Assembly (NCBI GenBank): GCA_026119935.1
Contig: JALRMH010000024.1
Coordinates: 248,001 to 312,000, forward strand
Direction of reading: 5' to 3'
Length of the DNA stretch: 64,000 nt
Source: Endothia cerciana
Taxonomy: Eukaryota; Ascomycota; Sordariomycetes; Diaporthales; Cryphonectriaceae
Shown here piece by piece: positions 24,805 to 36,905 of the stretch. Numbering within the stretch: the stretch's first letter is position 1; each line of letters starts with the position of its first letter. Under the pieces are notes generated by a model. It saw only the letters and a program-made list of their open reading frames with translations, had not been told where the DNA came from and searched no databases. The translations under genes and the position numbers were made by a program.

Positions 24805-26637
24805 ATGTCGTTAAAACAGGTGGGTGACAGTCCAAGACGGGCGGGACGGAGCTCAACCTTCGAGGTGGTTCACCTGGCCGGCGCTTATTGACAACTCCTG
24901 CAGGAAATAGAGACTTGGGTCACCGCCCTTGCGCGGTACGACAACAACGAGTTTGACGAGGCCCTCGGGGATTTCGAGAAGATTGCCGACACATCCAAGA
25001 TATTGTTCAACATGGGCGTGATCCATGCTACGCTCGGCGAGCACGAGAAAGCCGTAAGTAGCCTCCTTCTATCCTTCGGCCGAAAGGCAGTTCTGACGAC
25101 CAATGTGCAGGTCGACTGCTACCAACGGGCGATCAAGCTGGACCAATACCTCGCCGTCGCATATTTCCAACAAGGCGTCTCGAATTTCTTGCTCGGCGAC
25201 TTTGAGGAGGCCTTGGCCAACTTCAACGATACCCTATTATACCTCCGAGGCAACACGATGATCGACTATGCGCAGCTGGGCCTCCTCTTCAAACTCTACT
25301 CCTGTGAGGTGCTGTTCAACCGCGGCCTGTGTTACATGTACCTGCAACAGAAGGATGCCGGTCTGCAAGATCTGTCCTATGCAGTGAAGGAAAAAGTTGT
25401 CGAGGATCACAATGTCATCGACGAGGCCATCAAGGAAGAGGCAGAGGTAAGCAGGAGACTTGGGAAGCACGAACGGAATCTTGGGTGCTGACAGGGAACC
25501 AGGGCTACACTGTCTTCTCAATCCCCGTCGGTGTCGTATACAGGCCAAATGAGGCCAAGGTTAGGAACTTGAAGACGAAGGACTACCTCGGCAAAGCTCG
25601 TCTTGTTGCAGCATCCGACCGGGCCAATGCCTTCACTGGCTTCGCCGGCTCTGAGATCAAGAACGCTGGCAAGATGGAGGTCAAGGATGATCGTCCAGCT
25701 GACAATATCTCCTTCGCCGCCACCAACCTCGTCAAGCCCGGGCTCTCAAGCAGAGGCAACGCCACGCAACCACCTCCAGGACCACAGGGCTCAAATGTCT
25801 TCCCTCCTACGCCGCCGCCAGAGAATGACAAGCCCCGCGAACTACCTGGCCGAGCCGCTTCTGTCCGCAACGGACCCAAGCCAATGCCCCCCAAGCTCAA
25901 CATCGATCGGGCGAGGGAACAAGGCCGCTATGAGAAGGCTGCCTCACCCGAAGAGGCACGGCCGAGAGGACCACCACGGAGCAACACTGGTATGTCGAGC
26001 CGCAGTTACTCCCAGTCCCAGAGGGGTGGATCGCGGCGCTCGCCGGTGGTGGACGACGACGCCTATCCGGACGACGTGTACGACATGTACAGCGCGGGAC
26101 CTCGTAACAACCAACGGCCAAGTGGGCCCCCTCGCCGCATGCAGTCACAACAGCGTTACTACGACGAGGAGGAAGAGGATGCGAGCGACTACGACGGAGC
26201 CTCGATTGATGAGGGCGACTTTGAGATGATGAACCCCCGACGCGGCACCGGCTCGGTGTCCGGTTCGTCCAGGGCACAGTCCCGGAAACCCGATGTCAGG
26301 AAGGTCAGGGTCAAGGTTCATGCTGATGACGTGCGGTACATCATGGTCGGAACAGCCGTGGAGTTCCCCGACCTGGTCGACCGGATCCGAGACAAGTTCG
26401 GCCTTCGACGTCGCTTCAAGATCAAGGTCCGCGACGAGGACTCCCCCAGCGAGATGATCACCATGGGCGACCAGGACGATCTAGAAATGGTGATGATGAC
26501 CGTAAAGTCTCAGGCACGAAAGCAGAAGTTGGAAGTCGGAAAGTTGGAGGTGAGTCGAGACAAGCCCAAAGATAAGCTACCAAGGAAGCGCTAAGTGCTA
26601 ACAATCTTCACAGATCTGGGTCCAGGAGATCAACTGA
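24805..26637 (+). CDS. noxR: NADPH oxidase regulator NoxR (p67phox-like)
   Basis: The fungal counterpart of p67phox, which activates NADPH oxidases NoxA/NoxB together with Rac for hyphal differentiation and host infection. Five exons (24805-24819, 24904-25053, 25111-25446, 25503-26549, 26614-26637) give 523 residues, with a 15-nt first and a 24-nt last exon. TPR motifs fill residues ~5-165 (ILFNMGVIHATLGEHEKAVD, AVAYFQQGVSNFLLGDFEEA, VLFNRGLCYMYLQQKDAGLQ). The activation-domain motif KDYLGKARLVAAS follows. A long Pro/Ser/Arg-rich linker precedes a C-terminal PB1 domain (~residues 425-505) with the acidic stretch DEDSPSEMITMGDQDDLEMV. No SH3 domain is present, as expected for fungal NoxR. The last exon reads IWVQEIN; if its intron were retained, the frame would instead run on after GKLEVS to a different short tail. 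Confidence 0.96.
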
Positions 26638-27370
26638 TCCCAACGAACGAGGCGGTTAGACGACAGTATACCCCAGCGGATCATGTATTTTCACGACATA
26701 ACGACGGATGTATTATTCACTTCATTTCTCGCAAACTAATCCCCTTGTTTCTGGATTTAGACTTTTGCTTTTTTTTTCTTTTACTCTGTGGGAAAACGGG
26801 CCCCCCCAAAGTAGTCCGACTATAACTAGCATCAACAGCGGACGAGCATCCTAGACTTTTGTTTTGATCGGCGAAATGGCGAATCGACCGTTTGACCTTA
26901 CCTGTGTTCTGCAGTTGTCGCTTAATTGAATGTGACTTGCCATATTCTCAAGATGTGAAGCGGAGAGTCAGTATCTCACTCGCCAAGGTAACCGACACGA
27001 TTTCTGGATATGGGGACAGGAAAACCTGTTAATGTAACCCTCAACTACCGAGTTCATCCCATCACGATCACAGGACCACCCACGACCAATCCAGGCGTAC
27101 CACAATGATGTCTATCTACCCACAAGGGGCAACCCGTGCGCAAGAAGGGGAGGAGGAGGGGGGGGGGGCGGGGAAGCAAGCCAAGGTACCATAGCATGGT
27201 CCTGGGCTTGACTTGTCACGGGTCCGATGAGCAAGCGACGAGGCTATGCCATGCCCTGTCGTGTTTCAGGGAAGGAAGGGGGGGGGGGGGGCGCGACCAG
27301 ATCGAGGCTCAGACTCGTCGGGTTTCAGGCGGGCCCTGCGGAGGGTTGTGCCCTGGCGCCAGGTGGTGGG

Positions 27371-27416
<46 letters not shown>

Positions 27417-28291
27417 GGACAATGCCCAGTCCGATGAAGGAAAGACCAAATCACTTCCATACGCCGTGGGTCCTAACCCCCAACCCACCCCCCCCCCCCG
27501 GGAAGGACTCTATGGCTTGGGCCTTGTGGGTGAGTAAGAGGTCAGTTATTCGATAGTGTCGTGGTGGTGGTGTTGCGAGGCTGAGGAGAGGCAGGGGTTG
27601 GTTAGTTAGGCTGGTCGTATAGTGGGCTGCGGGATCAGGCTGCAGCGGCGTTACGGGCCGTTCCTCTGATGGTCCGACCGCGGCGCGGGACATAACCACC
27701 ACCACCCACCCCCCCCCTCCCGGCCCCAAGGGCGTTTACAATATGGGAGGGTTGATTGACAAGAGCGGTGAGGACACCTTCGTATATCTAGTGTGGCGTG
27801 CCTGCAGGCTTGTGGTCGCGGCGGTACTTTTCGTTTGATCCCCCGTTCTCTGCCCTCCTGGGGCGTCGTTGTTCTCTTCGCAGTGGCTTGGGATCCGCGT
27901 GGGCGGATGATGAGAAACGGGGCAAAATACGGCCATAGACAGTCGTACAACAGCGGTGGTGAAGCGACGGAAGTGCGCTGCCGGGAGGAGGCTTATTAAA
28001 GAACAGCCGCAGACACACGTCCGCGCGGAGCATCAATGGGGTATAACCTGCATAATGATAAATCCCCGAAGAACGCTATCATGACATAAGGAGAAAGCCG
28101 TGGTGCCCGACGCCGTCAACCTGTTCTGTGTTCTTATGCCGTTCCCTCAATTCTCACAACCCCATCCACCAAAGCAGGACCCTGACAGCCGTGTGAAGGG
28201 CACGTCTGTAAGATGCCCCATGGGAGCTTAACCTAGCCGGTTGTGTCACTCTTTGTCGTCAGTCTTCATGCATCTTGACTGTCATAGGACA
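26638..28291. other. Convergent intergenic region rich in simple repeats
   Basis: No gene seen between noxR (+) and the hydrolase-phosphatase gene (-). It is dense in homopolymers: G runs near 27158-27168 and 27278-27291, C runs near 27488-27499 and 27709-27717, and a long CT array. Confidence 0.6.
27372..27411. repeat. (CT)20 microsatellite
   Basis: Twenty perfect CT units in the convergent intergenic region. Confidence 0.93.
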
Positions 28292-30417
28292 TCAGACCCT
28301 TTGCGTCCTAAGTTCGGAGTATCTAACGAAGAGCTGATCTTTGAAGTGTGAGTGCCGTATCCCCTTAGGCCTGGCCTTCGCGAAGACATCAATCGCTTGC
28401 TGAACTCCGAAACCGCATCGCTCGATCAGGTAGCACACAATAAAATACCCCGTGCGGTTGTAGCCATAGTGGCAGTGTACGCCGACGGCGTGCTCTGCAT
28501 CCTCGTCCCAATGCTCCTGTATTGCCCGGGCCTCCTGCTCCTTGCGCAGCCGGTCCACGAGTATGATGAAGCGATCGACCTCCACGTCTGTAGGCGGTAT
28601 CTTTGAGACGGTTGGAAACTTGTGATATCTCACACCCGCCCTCTCGAGGCCGGCTGGATCGTAGACCGGTGTATCCTTGGATATGTCGATGATGTCCTTG
28701 ACGATCTTACCCCATTTTTCCACGAACCTCGCAGGTGAGTGCTCATCATCCACTTCACGCATGGTCTTCATGGCGCGGAAGACGCCCGCTATCGATTTGG
28801 AGACGGGCTCGACGCCCTGCCACTTTGCTAGGTTCTTGAGTTCCCACTTCCCCTCCTTGTTGAGGTACTGTAGCTGCCAGCTGCGCGAGAGCCGGCCGGT
28901 GACGTGCTGCGATAGGAAATCCGCAATGACAGATGCGAGGATGTGTGAGCAGTCCTGTGTGTAGATCAAAGCATGCGTCCCTTGTGGAAGTATGACCGAT
29001 TTGACGACCTTCTGCGGATGCAATGGTTGCGAAGGAATGCCGACTGCCGTGGCTTCGTGTGGTGTGGTTGGATCCTCTTGAGCGTCGTCATCGCTACTGT
29101 CAAGATCTCGTCTCTTTTCTCGGCGAAAGTCTTCATCTTTGATTTCTGTGATGCTCTCGGTCGGCTTTGGGGTGTCCACAGACGTATCAACGGGTGCGGC
29201 GACGTCCACTATAGGTTGGTGATAGCCCGATGCGCTATTTTGTGGGACGGAGACCTCGGCTTTGAGGAAGCTGGCGATCTTCTCGATCTCCTTGGCTGAT
29301 GTTATGTGATCCTTGCCACCTGCAATCAAGAGGACTGGGATATCGAGAGTAGCCCAGACGTCCTGACCAACGATACCCCCTTTTGGTACACCATTCTCGT
29401 AGGTGGGCAGGCTGCCCCAGGCCATTCTCCGCCAGGTTGGTGTCCTACTCTGCCGATTAAATCGGTACTGCAATCGCTTGGACTCCTGGTCTGCCTCAGC
29501 CCCAACAAATCTCCTAACGCTTGCACTCTCGACACCTCCGCGAGCGTCCCAGGCGCGCCAGAGGTCGAAAACCGGCGTTGGAATCCAGAGAAGCTTCCTG
29601 AACGTGTTCACCTGCTCTGCTGTCGGCGGACCAGCTGGCGGACAAATAGCAACGAGCGCCATAACATGGTCTGCCACCCTGCTTGAGCCTGGAGATGCTA
29701 GCCGTGCTGAAAGAGCACAACCCATGCTATGACCGACCAGTATGACCCCTTGGCCGGCCTTGTTGTCCCGATAACCATCGATAACCGTGTCCAGCAGCTC
29801 GGCCAGCGCCTCATTGGTATATGCCTCCCATGCCGTAGGCGCGAGCTCCGAGACGCCACATCCCGGGAGGTCCACGGCCAGACATGACGAATTGTGGGTG
29901 ACGCTGGCCAGTAGTGGATGAAATTGCGCGACTGAGCCACCGAGACCGTGAATGAACACCAGGAGAGGTAAAGGCGCTGGATCTCGTGGGAGCTCGTCAA
30001 GGCGCGAGTGTGGTTTGAAGAATACACGCACAGCCGGATAAGCGAAGCGGCTCGTGGTGAAAGACTTTATCTCAGAGTTGTCCCTGAGCAGGTCAGGATC
30101 TGTCGTCTTGGGATCTGCAGAATTGTGAGATATTGCGTCCGGATCCAAACGGGAAGGTGGGGGGACCGACCATGGCTCTCAGGTGTCACTATAGTATTCT
30201 GAGCCTGTGTTGATCCATTCACAATTTTTGCTAGTGGAGCGGCCATCCGTCTGAAATACCAGATCGACAAGACCACAGCAGTCGTGGTGGCAACGGAGAG
30301 CGCGGCAGTCTGAGAGCCAGGTATCTTCAGCAATGACTGAATCTTCTGCAGTAAGCCGGTGATGGATCTGCCGGTCGTTGTATTGTTGAGAAGAGAGCCG
30401 TTCAGAGCCCCGGCCAT
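28292..30417 (-). CDS. Alpha/beta hydrolase fused to a dual-specificity phosphatase, N-terminal membrane anchor
   Basis: The long exon encodes two catalytic domains in one open frame. First comes an alpha/beta hydrolase with oxyanion segment LLVFIHGLGGSVAQFHPLLA and nucleophile elbow GHSMG. After an acidic linker (DLDSSDDDAQEDPTT) comes a cysteine phosphatase with the P-loop HCHYGYNRTG, closest in form to the capping-enzyme triphosphatase type. Substrates are unknown. A short 5' exon starting at ATG 30417 encodes a likely membrane segment (ALSVATTTAVVLSIWYF). The join is uncertain: a 47-bp GTGAAT...GAG intron (30176-30222) restores the frame and would give 692 residues, but other donor/acceptor pairs are possible. 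Two-domain proteins of this kind occur in other filamentous fungi to my knowledge. Confidence 0.85.
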
Positions 30418-31592
30418 GTCGCGATATCGGACCAATCACTGAGGAAAAGACGAGGTCCGGTGAAGATAGTATGGGATACGTGAGGCCGCCCAACGGCGTA
30501 TTGTCCTTTGTCTTATCTAGCTGCTTTTGACCGGTGTTTCGTCACGCTTAGGGAGGAGAATGGAACAGGAAGGCAGAGATCCAGGCTGTGACCCACATGA
30601 CAGAACCTTGATGAGGCAGTGAATGGTTAATGCACCGATATTGCGATGAGAGTTTCCAGTCGGGTTTCCCAGGAGAGCGGCCGGTAGGTAGCGGCTCAAA
30701 GCAGCGGTGTCGAAGAATTAAAAAAGCCTTTTCAGGCGCAGAGTTGAGACCCTGTTACTCCGGTGCGTGCCGGGCCAGGGCCGCCGTCGTCACAAATCGA
30801 GCAAGGCTGCTGTTGATACGGGCGACTCAACGGTCGCGTTCGCATGTCAGGAAGCCAAGCTGCCGGCACCTTGCTCACAACTTCAGGGGTGACGGAAAAG
30901 GGCCAGAGAGTGAGCCACGTGCTAGCAGGAACTGCTGCTGACTTGATAGGGGCCTCGTAGGCTCAAGGTGGTGGTAGTGTCGGTCTGATTAGGTTGATGA
31001 AAAGGGACAAGAAAGGTTTGTTCCCGGCAACGGAAGTTGGAGAGCGATGACATAGCTTCCGCCTGTCAAATGCAGTCTGCAGAGCCATTCCTTACGCTTC
31101 TATCACAACGTGCGCTCTTGCTCTTATTGCTATTGGACATTTCGCTCATCACGTCTAAGTTTCGTATACAGCTAAAAAGATTCAATTGACGCCACAAGGT
31201 GTGCTGCACAAGGCTGTCAAGGCTGGAGAACCTGACGCTTGCGCACCCAATGCATTGTACCTTATAGTGAGCAGGGGATGTTCATGCAGAACGGTGCCTG
31301 TCCTCTGACTGTCACTCTCTAGTCCTGACATCTTGCCTGAGAGTGCATCCACCAGGAACAGCGTAGTTCAAATGGCTAGCGCTCGACCCGGAGGGCTGGC
31401 CTGGGCCCGACAACTCCTCGAGCGAGGCCGGCTGTTTGATAGGGCTTGCTTGCACCTGGACTCCGGAGTGTGATGCTTTTGGAGACAACTCAACGGTGGA
31501 AGAACTGGACCGCGAGTGGTACCACGCAACTCACACTAATTCATGTGTGAAGGCAGGCCTAGGGAGTGGGCGTCGCCTCAGCGTGAAGTATC
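30418..31592. other. Intergenic, no gene seen
   Basis: It lies upstream of the hydrolase-phosphatase gene and downstream of the NDUFAF3-like gene, both on the minus strand. I see no motif-bearing frame or repeat. Confidence 0.6.
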
Positions 31593-32395
31593 CTAGTCGT
31601 ACTTTGCTCCTATGCCCTCCCTCCAACCAATGGGTATCAGAGCCGCAGCAACGTCATCTACGCCTCGCTCCGTAGCCAACATGTTGAACTGCGAGGCGGC
31701 ATTCCTCGTATCCAGAACTTCAACTCGTAGACCTAGACTGCTGAGATACCGCCTCGTCGCCGGGCTCAAAGGCCTCATCTCAGGACCCAAGCCGAGGATG
31801 AGCAGATCTGCAGACTTTCAGTCAGCCACGCGCCATTATTATGCCTCTTTAGACAGATTGTCCTACCGGGTTTGGGCCAAAGCAAATCCAACAGCCCAAA
31901 AGCCCCCTCTTCTACCTCCCATTGGCCCTTGCTATTCACAAGTTTCATGTCCTTCCCCCAAGGCTGCCACTCGAACGCCTCGCCGCCGACCAGCATTACA
32001 CCCTTACCATCATATATCGAGACCCCGCTATTGAGCTTGAAGCCATCCGACGAGCAGATGTCCACGGACGTCGAGGGTGCGGGCGACTGGCCTAGCATAT
32101 CCATCCGGTTGAAGTCGGTCGTGGGCGGCCCCTCGGGGACCTCTTCATTATTGTGGGCGCGTCTGAGACGGGTGAGGGAGGTATGGAGATGGGCACATCG
32201 CCGCGGCGGTGCCAACGGCGACGAAGCCGGTCGCGTGGATAAAGGGGTAGTGAGACGCGCGATGGCTTGCTGTTGGGGGTAGCTCGTGGCGATCATGCGC
32301 CTCGTGGAATGGCTCGATAGCGCAGTTTCGGACAGGCACTGACGAGACCCTGCAGCATAGCGCAATGCTCTCAGTGGGCGTAGAGTCGAGGTCAT
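31593..32395 (-). CDS. Mitochondrial complex I assembly factor NDUFAF3-like (Mth938/DUF498 domain)
   Basis: A predicted matrix-facing factor for NADH:ubiquinone oxidoreductase assembly. Two exons, 31867-32395 and 31593-31807, are joined by a 59-bp GTAGGA...CAG intron, giving 247 residues. The first ~85 residues are rich in Arg, Ser, Thr and Ala with few acids, as in a mitochondrial presequence. The DUF498/Mth938 domain follows: DGFKLNSGVSIYDGKGVMLV, EAFEWQPW, then LLILGLGPEMRPLSP and a C-terminal Rossmann-like stretch with LEVLDT-type and NMLATERG segments. The fold places the junction exactly between the WPKPD and LLILGLG strands, which supports the splice. Human NDUFAF3 is shorter because of its shorter leader. 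Confidence 0.87.
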
Positions 32396-33224
32396 TATGG
32401 CAAGGTGACAATTCGCGGTGGCAATTCACCCATGTTGGGCGAGTACGACTTGGTGGAGTGAGCTGGTATAGAAAAGGTTCAGATCAGAACCTGTACCATA
32501 CGCGTCATGGACAGGTTAGCCTGCCACTGTGAGAGACTCCTCCGCCCAAGTGAGCCAACCACCCCCCGCGCCCCCCCCCAATCAACCCAGCACAACCAAA
32601 GTGGTGGGGGGGGGGCGGGCGGCGCGCAAACCAACAAAAAGATAAGTGGCAGACGATCGAAACACGGCACTGGCATAGAAGAATGATATTCCGTCGGATC
32701 AAGGTTTACGTGCGGCGACTCGCTCCGCGGACGCGGGCGACATCTTAGGTGCTCTTGGAGTCTTGTATGTATAATTGCAGCTGGGTAACGGTCTGCCATG
32801 CCCTGCCATGCCCTGCCATGTCCTCCAGCTACCCGCCTCCTACATAAGGCCAGGTGAGATCATCAGCTGTGTGTCTTTCTAAACACCCAATCTAGGCAAG
32901 GTCATGGCCGTTACGCAGTTCGGAACGTCAGGGGGCCGAATGTGTCTTTTCACGACTCGATGGTCTTTCTCATTTCGATCATCAAGACGCTCCACTGGTA
33001 AAGCAAGCCCTAAGAACAGAGAAACAGCGATTTTGATGACGCCCCTTTGATGTGTGCTGTCTTGATTGTGATTTCATGTTGCAGCCATTTTCCCACCCCC
33101 CTTGGTCAAGATGAACACCCGAGCAGAAATTTGTTTAGGCCGTCCGAAATCCGCCTTGCCGTGTCCGATTCCGTGACCCGAAATCATAACCACCGAGGAA
33201 CCCTCCTGTCGTCATTCCAGCAGC
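32396..33224. other. Intergenic, no gene seen
   Basis: It lies between the minus-strand NDUFAF3-like gene and the end of eL34. It contains C and G runs near 32573-32580 and 32606-32615, and a short 10-bp tandem repeat. Confidence 0.6.
32793..32820. repeat. 10-bp tandem repeat (CTGCCATGCC, ~2.8 copies)
   Basis: Nearly three direct copies of CTGCCATGCC; the next two bases diverge. It is intergenic, with no visible function. Confidence 0.75.
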
Positions 33225-33979
33225 TTATTTCTTCTTCTCGTTCTGGCTCTGCTCCTTCAGCACCTTCTTGACGATCTTCTGCTCCTCGATCAGGAAGGCA
33301 CGGACGATGCGGTCACGCACGCAGTTTCCACATCTCGAACCGCCATATGCGCGCTGGACGGTCTTCTTGGGCTTGGAGATCTGGGCGTACTCGCGGGGCC
33401 GAAGAGCGGGGATCTAATAGTCGACGGTGTTAGCCGACATCCATATCAACATATTCCGCCTGCGGAACTGGCATGCGTGGGTGTGCTCGCAGACGTGACT
33501 CGGAAGGCAGACGGCCGGCGGGTGTTGCATGTGTCGGTCATCATCATCGATTGTTTATGCTCCAGCCATATCGCCCAGGCAGAATACCAAAATTCGTCAC
33601 CCGGTATTTGCCGCTACAGCCATTGTGCACGCAAGCCGTCCACCGTGTTGCCATAGTCGCCGTCGCCGTCGAGTCTCGTCTCGTTGCTCTAAATCGCCAG
33701 TCGGCTCGGGGGCCTCAACTTACGCCAGGCAACTTCGTACCGCAGTCACCGCACTTGGGGGCAGTGCCACGCTTCTTGACGTGCAGAACACGCAGCTCTC
33801 CACCGGGTGTCTTGACGATACGGGTCCGGTTGGAGGTGGTGTTGTAGCTGGCGGGGGAGAACTTCAGTCAGTATTGCGGGTCCCCTTTCCACACTCCTTC
33901 TCGACCATCATCAACTTCGTTTGGATTCGGGAAAATCTCACCCGTTACGGCGGCGGTAGGTGACACGGTTGCCAGGCAT
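33225..33979 (-). CDS. RPL34: 60S ribosomal protein eL34
   Basis: A cytosolic large-subunit protein. Exons 33942-33979, 33724-33847 and 33225-33413 give 116 residues, the standard size. It begins MPGNRVTYRRRNGYNTTSNR and continues KTPGGELRVLHVKKRGTAPK. The two CxxC pairs expected for a zinc site are present (KCGDCGTKL and SRCGNCVRDR). The C-terminus is the usual lysine-rich NEKKK. Introns are 94 and 310 bp. The second contains an ATGATGA (C-box-like) but no downstream CTGA D box, so I do not call a snoRNA in it. Confidence 0.96.
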
Positions 33980-35270
33980 TTTGACTGTTTTTGGCGTGGG
34001 TTGTCGTGAAAGATGGGCTGGCTGAACGTGTATCTCTTTTCGCGAGCGAGGTGGAAGGTGGATTGGTTTTGCGTTTGGTGTTGGAGTAATTTTTCGAGAA
34101 GTGCGCTGTGGCTTGAGTCAGTGTGCACGGACCGTACACTGCGCCGAGCTCAACCCAAGCGTGGCTCAGTGCCTGTGAAATGTGGCCGTAAGTTCACATG
34201 CGCTCCAGTGCTCATAAGTACTTGCACAGGCCTTGATTCAGGCGACCGATCAAAACTCGCTGACGCTCAGGAACAGAACAGTTTGGAAACTGTATTCTTA
34301 ATGCTCAGGTCTCTTGTATCGGAGGCAAAGATGAGAGCTCCATAGGGAAGGCATAGGTGGGTGTGACAAGGTAGTCATGAAAAGCCTTGCACTTCGCATG
34401 GGCTTCTCCGTTCTAATTCTACGACGGTTCTCGATGCTCCTTTCTTGTGTTGGCTGTCGAGACTGTACTGCGGATTGGTCTTTCAATATCAGTCTATTCT
34501 ATGACGTATATTCTCAGATCTGTCTTGTGCCCGGGTAGAATAGGTACCTCAGTCTCCTGGCGAGAGGACACCCGCTTAATCTTCTTGACATCGGCCTGAT
34601 TTTACACGATCCCAAGGCCTTAGTAGGTCCGAATAGCTCGAGGCTATATTTAACACACGCTGCAAGTCATCAGTCTCTCGAGAATACCATCTTTTCTGCC
34701 TCTGTGAATGCTCTCTCTCTCTCGGTGTGAGGACAGATGTTGTGGCAGCTACACCCATTGATATCGCTTGCGAAGCCACTTCAAAAGGGCGAACATATCC
34801 CACATGATCTCTCAACCCCTTTCTCTCATCTTGAGAAATCGACAATACCATATTTGTGGCTTGCGGTGTTCCATAGGAGTCGCTCAGTCATGTATTGCAA
34901 CACCTTGCCCGGGCCGGAACTCACCACCTCCAAGATCCAAGGGCACAGCATCGCAGTTGAGGACGTAAGAAACTTTCGTAGGATAGCCTCCGGTGAGATA
35001 ACGTCCTATCTCTAGCCTCCCTTGCAATGGCCTGTTATCGTGGCGAGAGACTGTCGGGAGTACGTCAATCTCTCTGTCGATCGTGGGCGTTTGTGTGCCG
35101 GATATGGGTGCCTCATCGATGCTGCCTCTGGCTGCCACTATAGACAGCCTCAAGGGATGACAGCCTCTCCTGTTTCTCGGAGACACGCTGTGGACAAGTC
35201 GTTCGTCGGCCCGCAAGACTGCATAAACTCGGAATTCTTCGTATGGTATCCTGACAAGGACCGTGTCCCC
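33980..35270. other. Intergenic, no gene seen
   Basis: It holds the promoter of the minus-strand eL34 gene and the 3' flank of the small gene at 35271-35738. No further reading frame with a motif was found. Confidence 0.55.
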
Positions 35271-35738
35271 TCATGTGCTCGGCGTGAGCCAATCAGGGTC
35301 ATCTCTCGGCCGCCAAGGCTTGATGCCCTTTGGGTTGTCTTTCCGGCTCTGCTTCGCACGCTCAAGGACCTTGATGTTCTCTGGGCTTGTGATCGCTTGC
35401 TTCACCTCGTCGATCTCTTTTCGAGCATCTCTCGTAGCCTCTCCCATTTCCTCTGTGTCAACCTGTCAACGTCATATGCACCAAGCGTGCAGTTGCACAG
35501 AAATATACGACGTACCGCTTGTTCGGGAGGCGCTTATGCGTTCGCTCATCTTGGGGATTGTCGAGCGCATGTTGCGCACCTGCAGTTAGGGGTAAATACG
35601 GATGCCATATTGCTGATATTACTTGACGGGTTGCCTCACGAGGATATGTAGCTTCTTGAGATCCTGTAAGGCCTGCCGCATGGCAGCCTCGTCCCATACG
35701 TCCCCGTTTGCTGATGGCTTCTCATTTGGGCCGGCCAT
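35271..35738 (-). CDS. Small three-exon protein of unknown function
   Basis: I do not recognise the family. The model (35640-35738, 35516-35579, 35271-35452) gives 114 residues and was built from splice sites that keep the frame: GTGAGG...CAG and GTACGT...CAG. In the second intron the first possible AG would create a stop, whereas the next one (CACAG) keeps the frame open. The protein is mostly helical and charged: an N-terminal tail (MAGPNEKPSANGDVWDEAA), an amphipathic helix ALQDLKKLHIL, a RNMRSTIPKM segment, then a charged coiled-coil-like region ending KPWRPRDDPDWLTPST. The tryptophan/proline-rich end looks conserved rather than random. It could be a small subunit of a larger complex, but nothing in the sequence decides which. 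Confidence 0.72.
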
Positions 35739-36408
35739 CACGTCGTTGAATCTGGTCGGCCTGAGATAATGACTAGCGGAAGGATGAGGAGATGGGGTCT
35801 GATGATGGCGGGGTGGTCTTGCACAACAGAGCGATAGCTTGTTATAATGAATTCAGATGTGGTGAGACAGGCAGTTTTCACTTCACATGCCAAATGGAAG
35901 GTTGCATCGCTCGATGGATATATGTACTGTGTTCTTAGGGCATGTCGCTTCACATCGGGACATACCCATCACAGTAGGGTGGAGCCTGCCTTGATAATGT
36001 GGTTGGAGCGCTGCTTATCACACGTGATGGCAACGCTAAGTTTTCCTGGCCTGTTCAATGTTGTCCAATCTTTCAAAGCTTCCAAGTCAGCCAAGTCGAC
36101 TCTCAAAGGCTCAACGCGCCAGGGCCACAACAGCAGAAATAACGCCAAACGCCTGGTCTACAATTCCTTGACCCGAAGGCCCTGCCATCATCCCACAGGA
36201 CAGCGACATAAGGCTGTGAGCCTCTGTGTGAGCAGGTCACTGTGACTCGGCACCCTTCCACCGTGGATTCTGCCTCTGCACATACGGAGCGACACGAGAT
36301 CAGTCCGCCCCTGGTCCTAATTTGCTTGACAGCGCAGACAGATTCGGCCAATCACCACACACACCAGACCAGCTGACACGGCCCACCCTACTCCGAGGAG
36401 GGTACGAG
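35739..36408. other. Divergent intergenic region
   Basis: Promoter space between the small minus-strand gene and the FAR1-domain gene. The frame of the FAR1-domain protein stays open upstream of its first ATG to about 36322, near acceptor-like CAG sites, so an upstream exon may lie here. Confidence 0.5.
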
Positions 36409-36855
36409 ATGGACCGCATGATTGGCTGGGCCGATGACAGCGTAACAAGCATCGCTCAGGACGACCACACAGTTTCAGTTGGCACTGTCCAGCCTTCCTC
36501 ATACCACCATCCGCACCAGCACCAGCACCAGCATCACGCCCACGCGCAGCATCCTCACGCATCGCACCCTTTCACCCAAGGTCCTGCGCAATCTCACCAT
36601 CCTGCCGTTGCAGCAGGAGGCTATGGGCATCACAGCTGGCAGACGGTCCCACCGCCGCCTTCTGTGACTGCCACCACTGCTGTGCCACCGCAACAACAGG
36701 TGGTGCCGCCATCCAGGCCTCAATCGACCATTCCGATTCCTGCTCCCACGCCCGTGCCCGTACCCGTATCCGTGTCTCTCCCAGCTCCAGCCCAAGCGAC
36801 ATCATCGACGTCTATACCGCAACAGCAGCAACAGCAGCAACAGCAGCAACAGCAG

Positions 36856-36905
<50 letters not shown>

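Noticed and set aside
33414..33723. Possible box C/D snoRNA in eL34 intron 2
   Set aside because: An ATGATGA C-box is present but no CTGA D box lies downstream within the intron on the gene strand.
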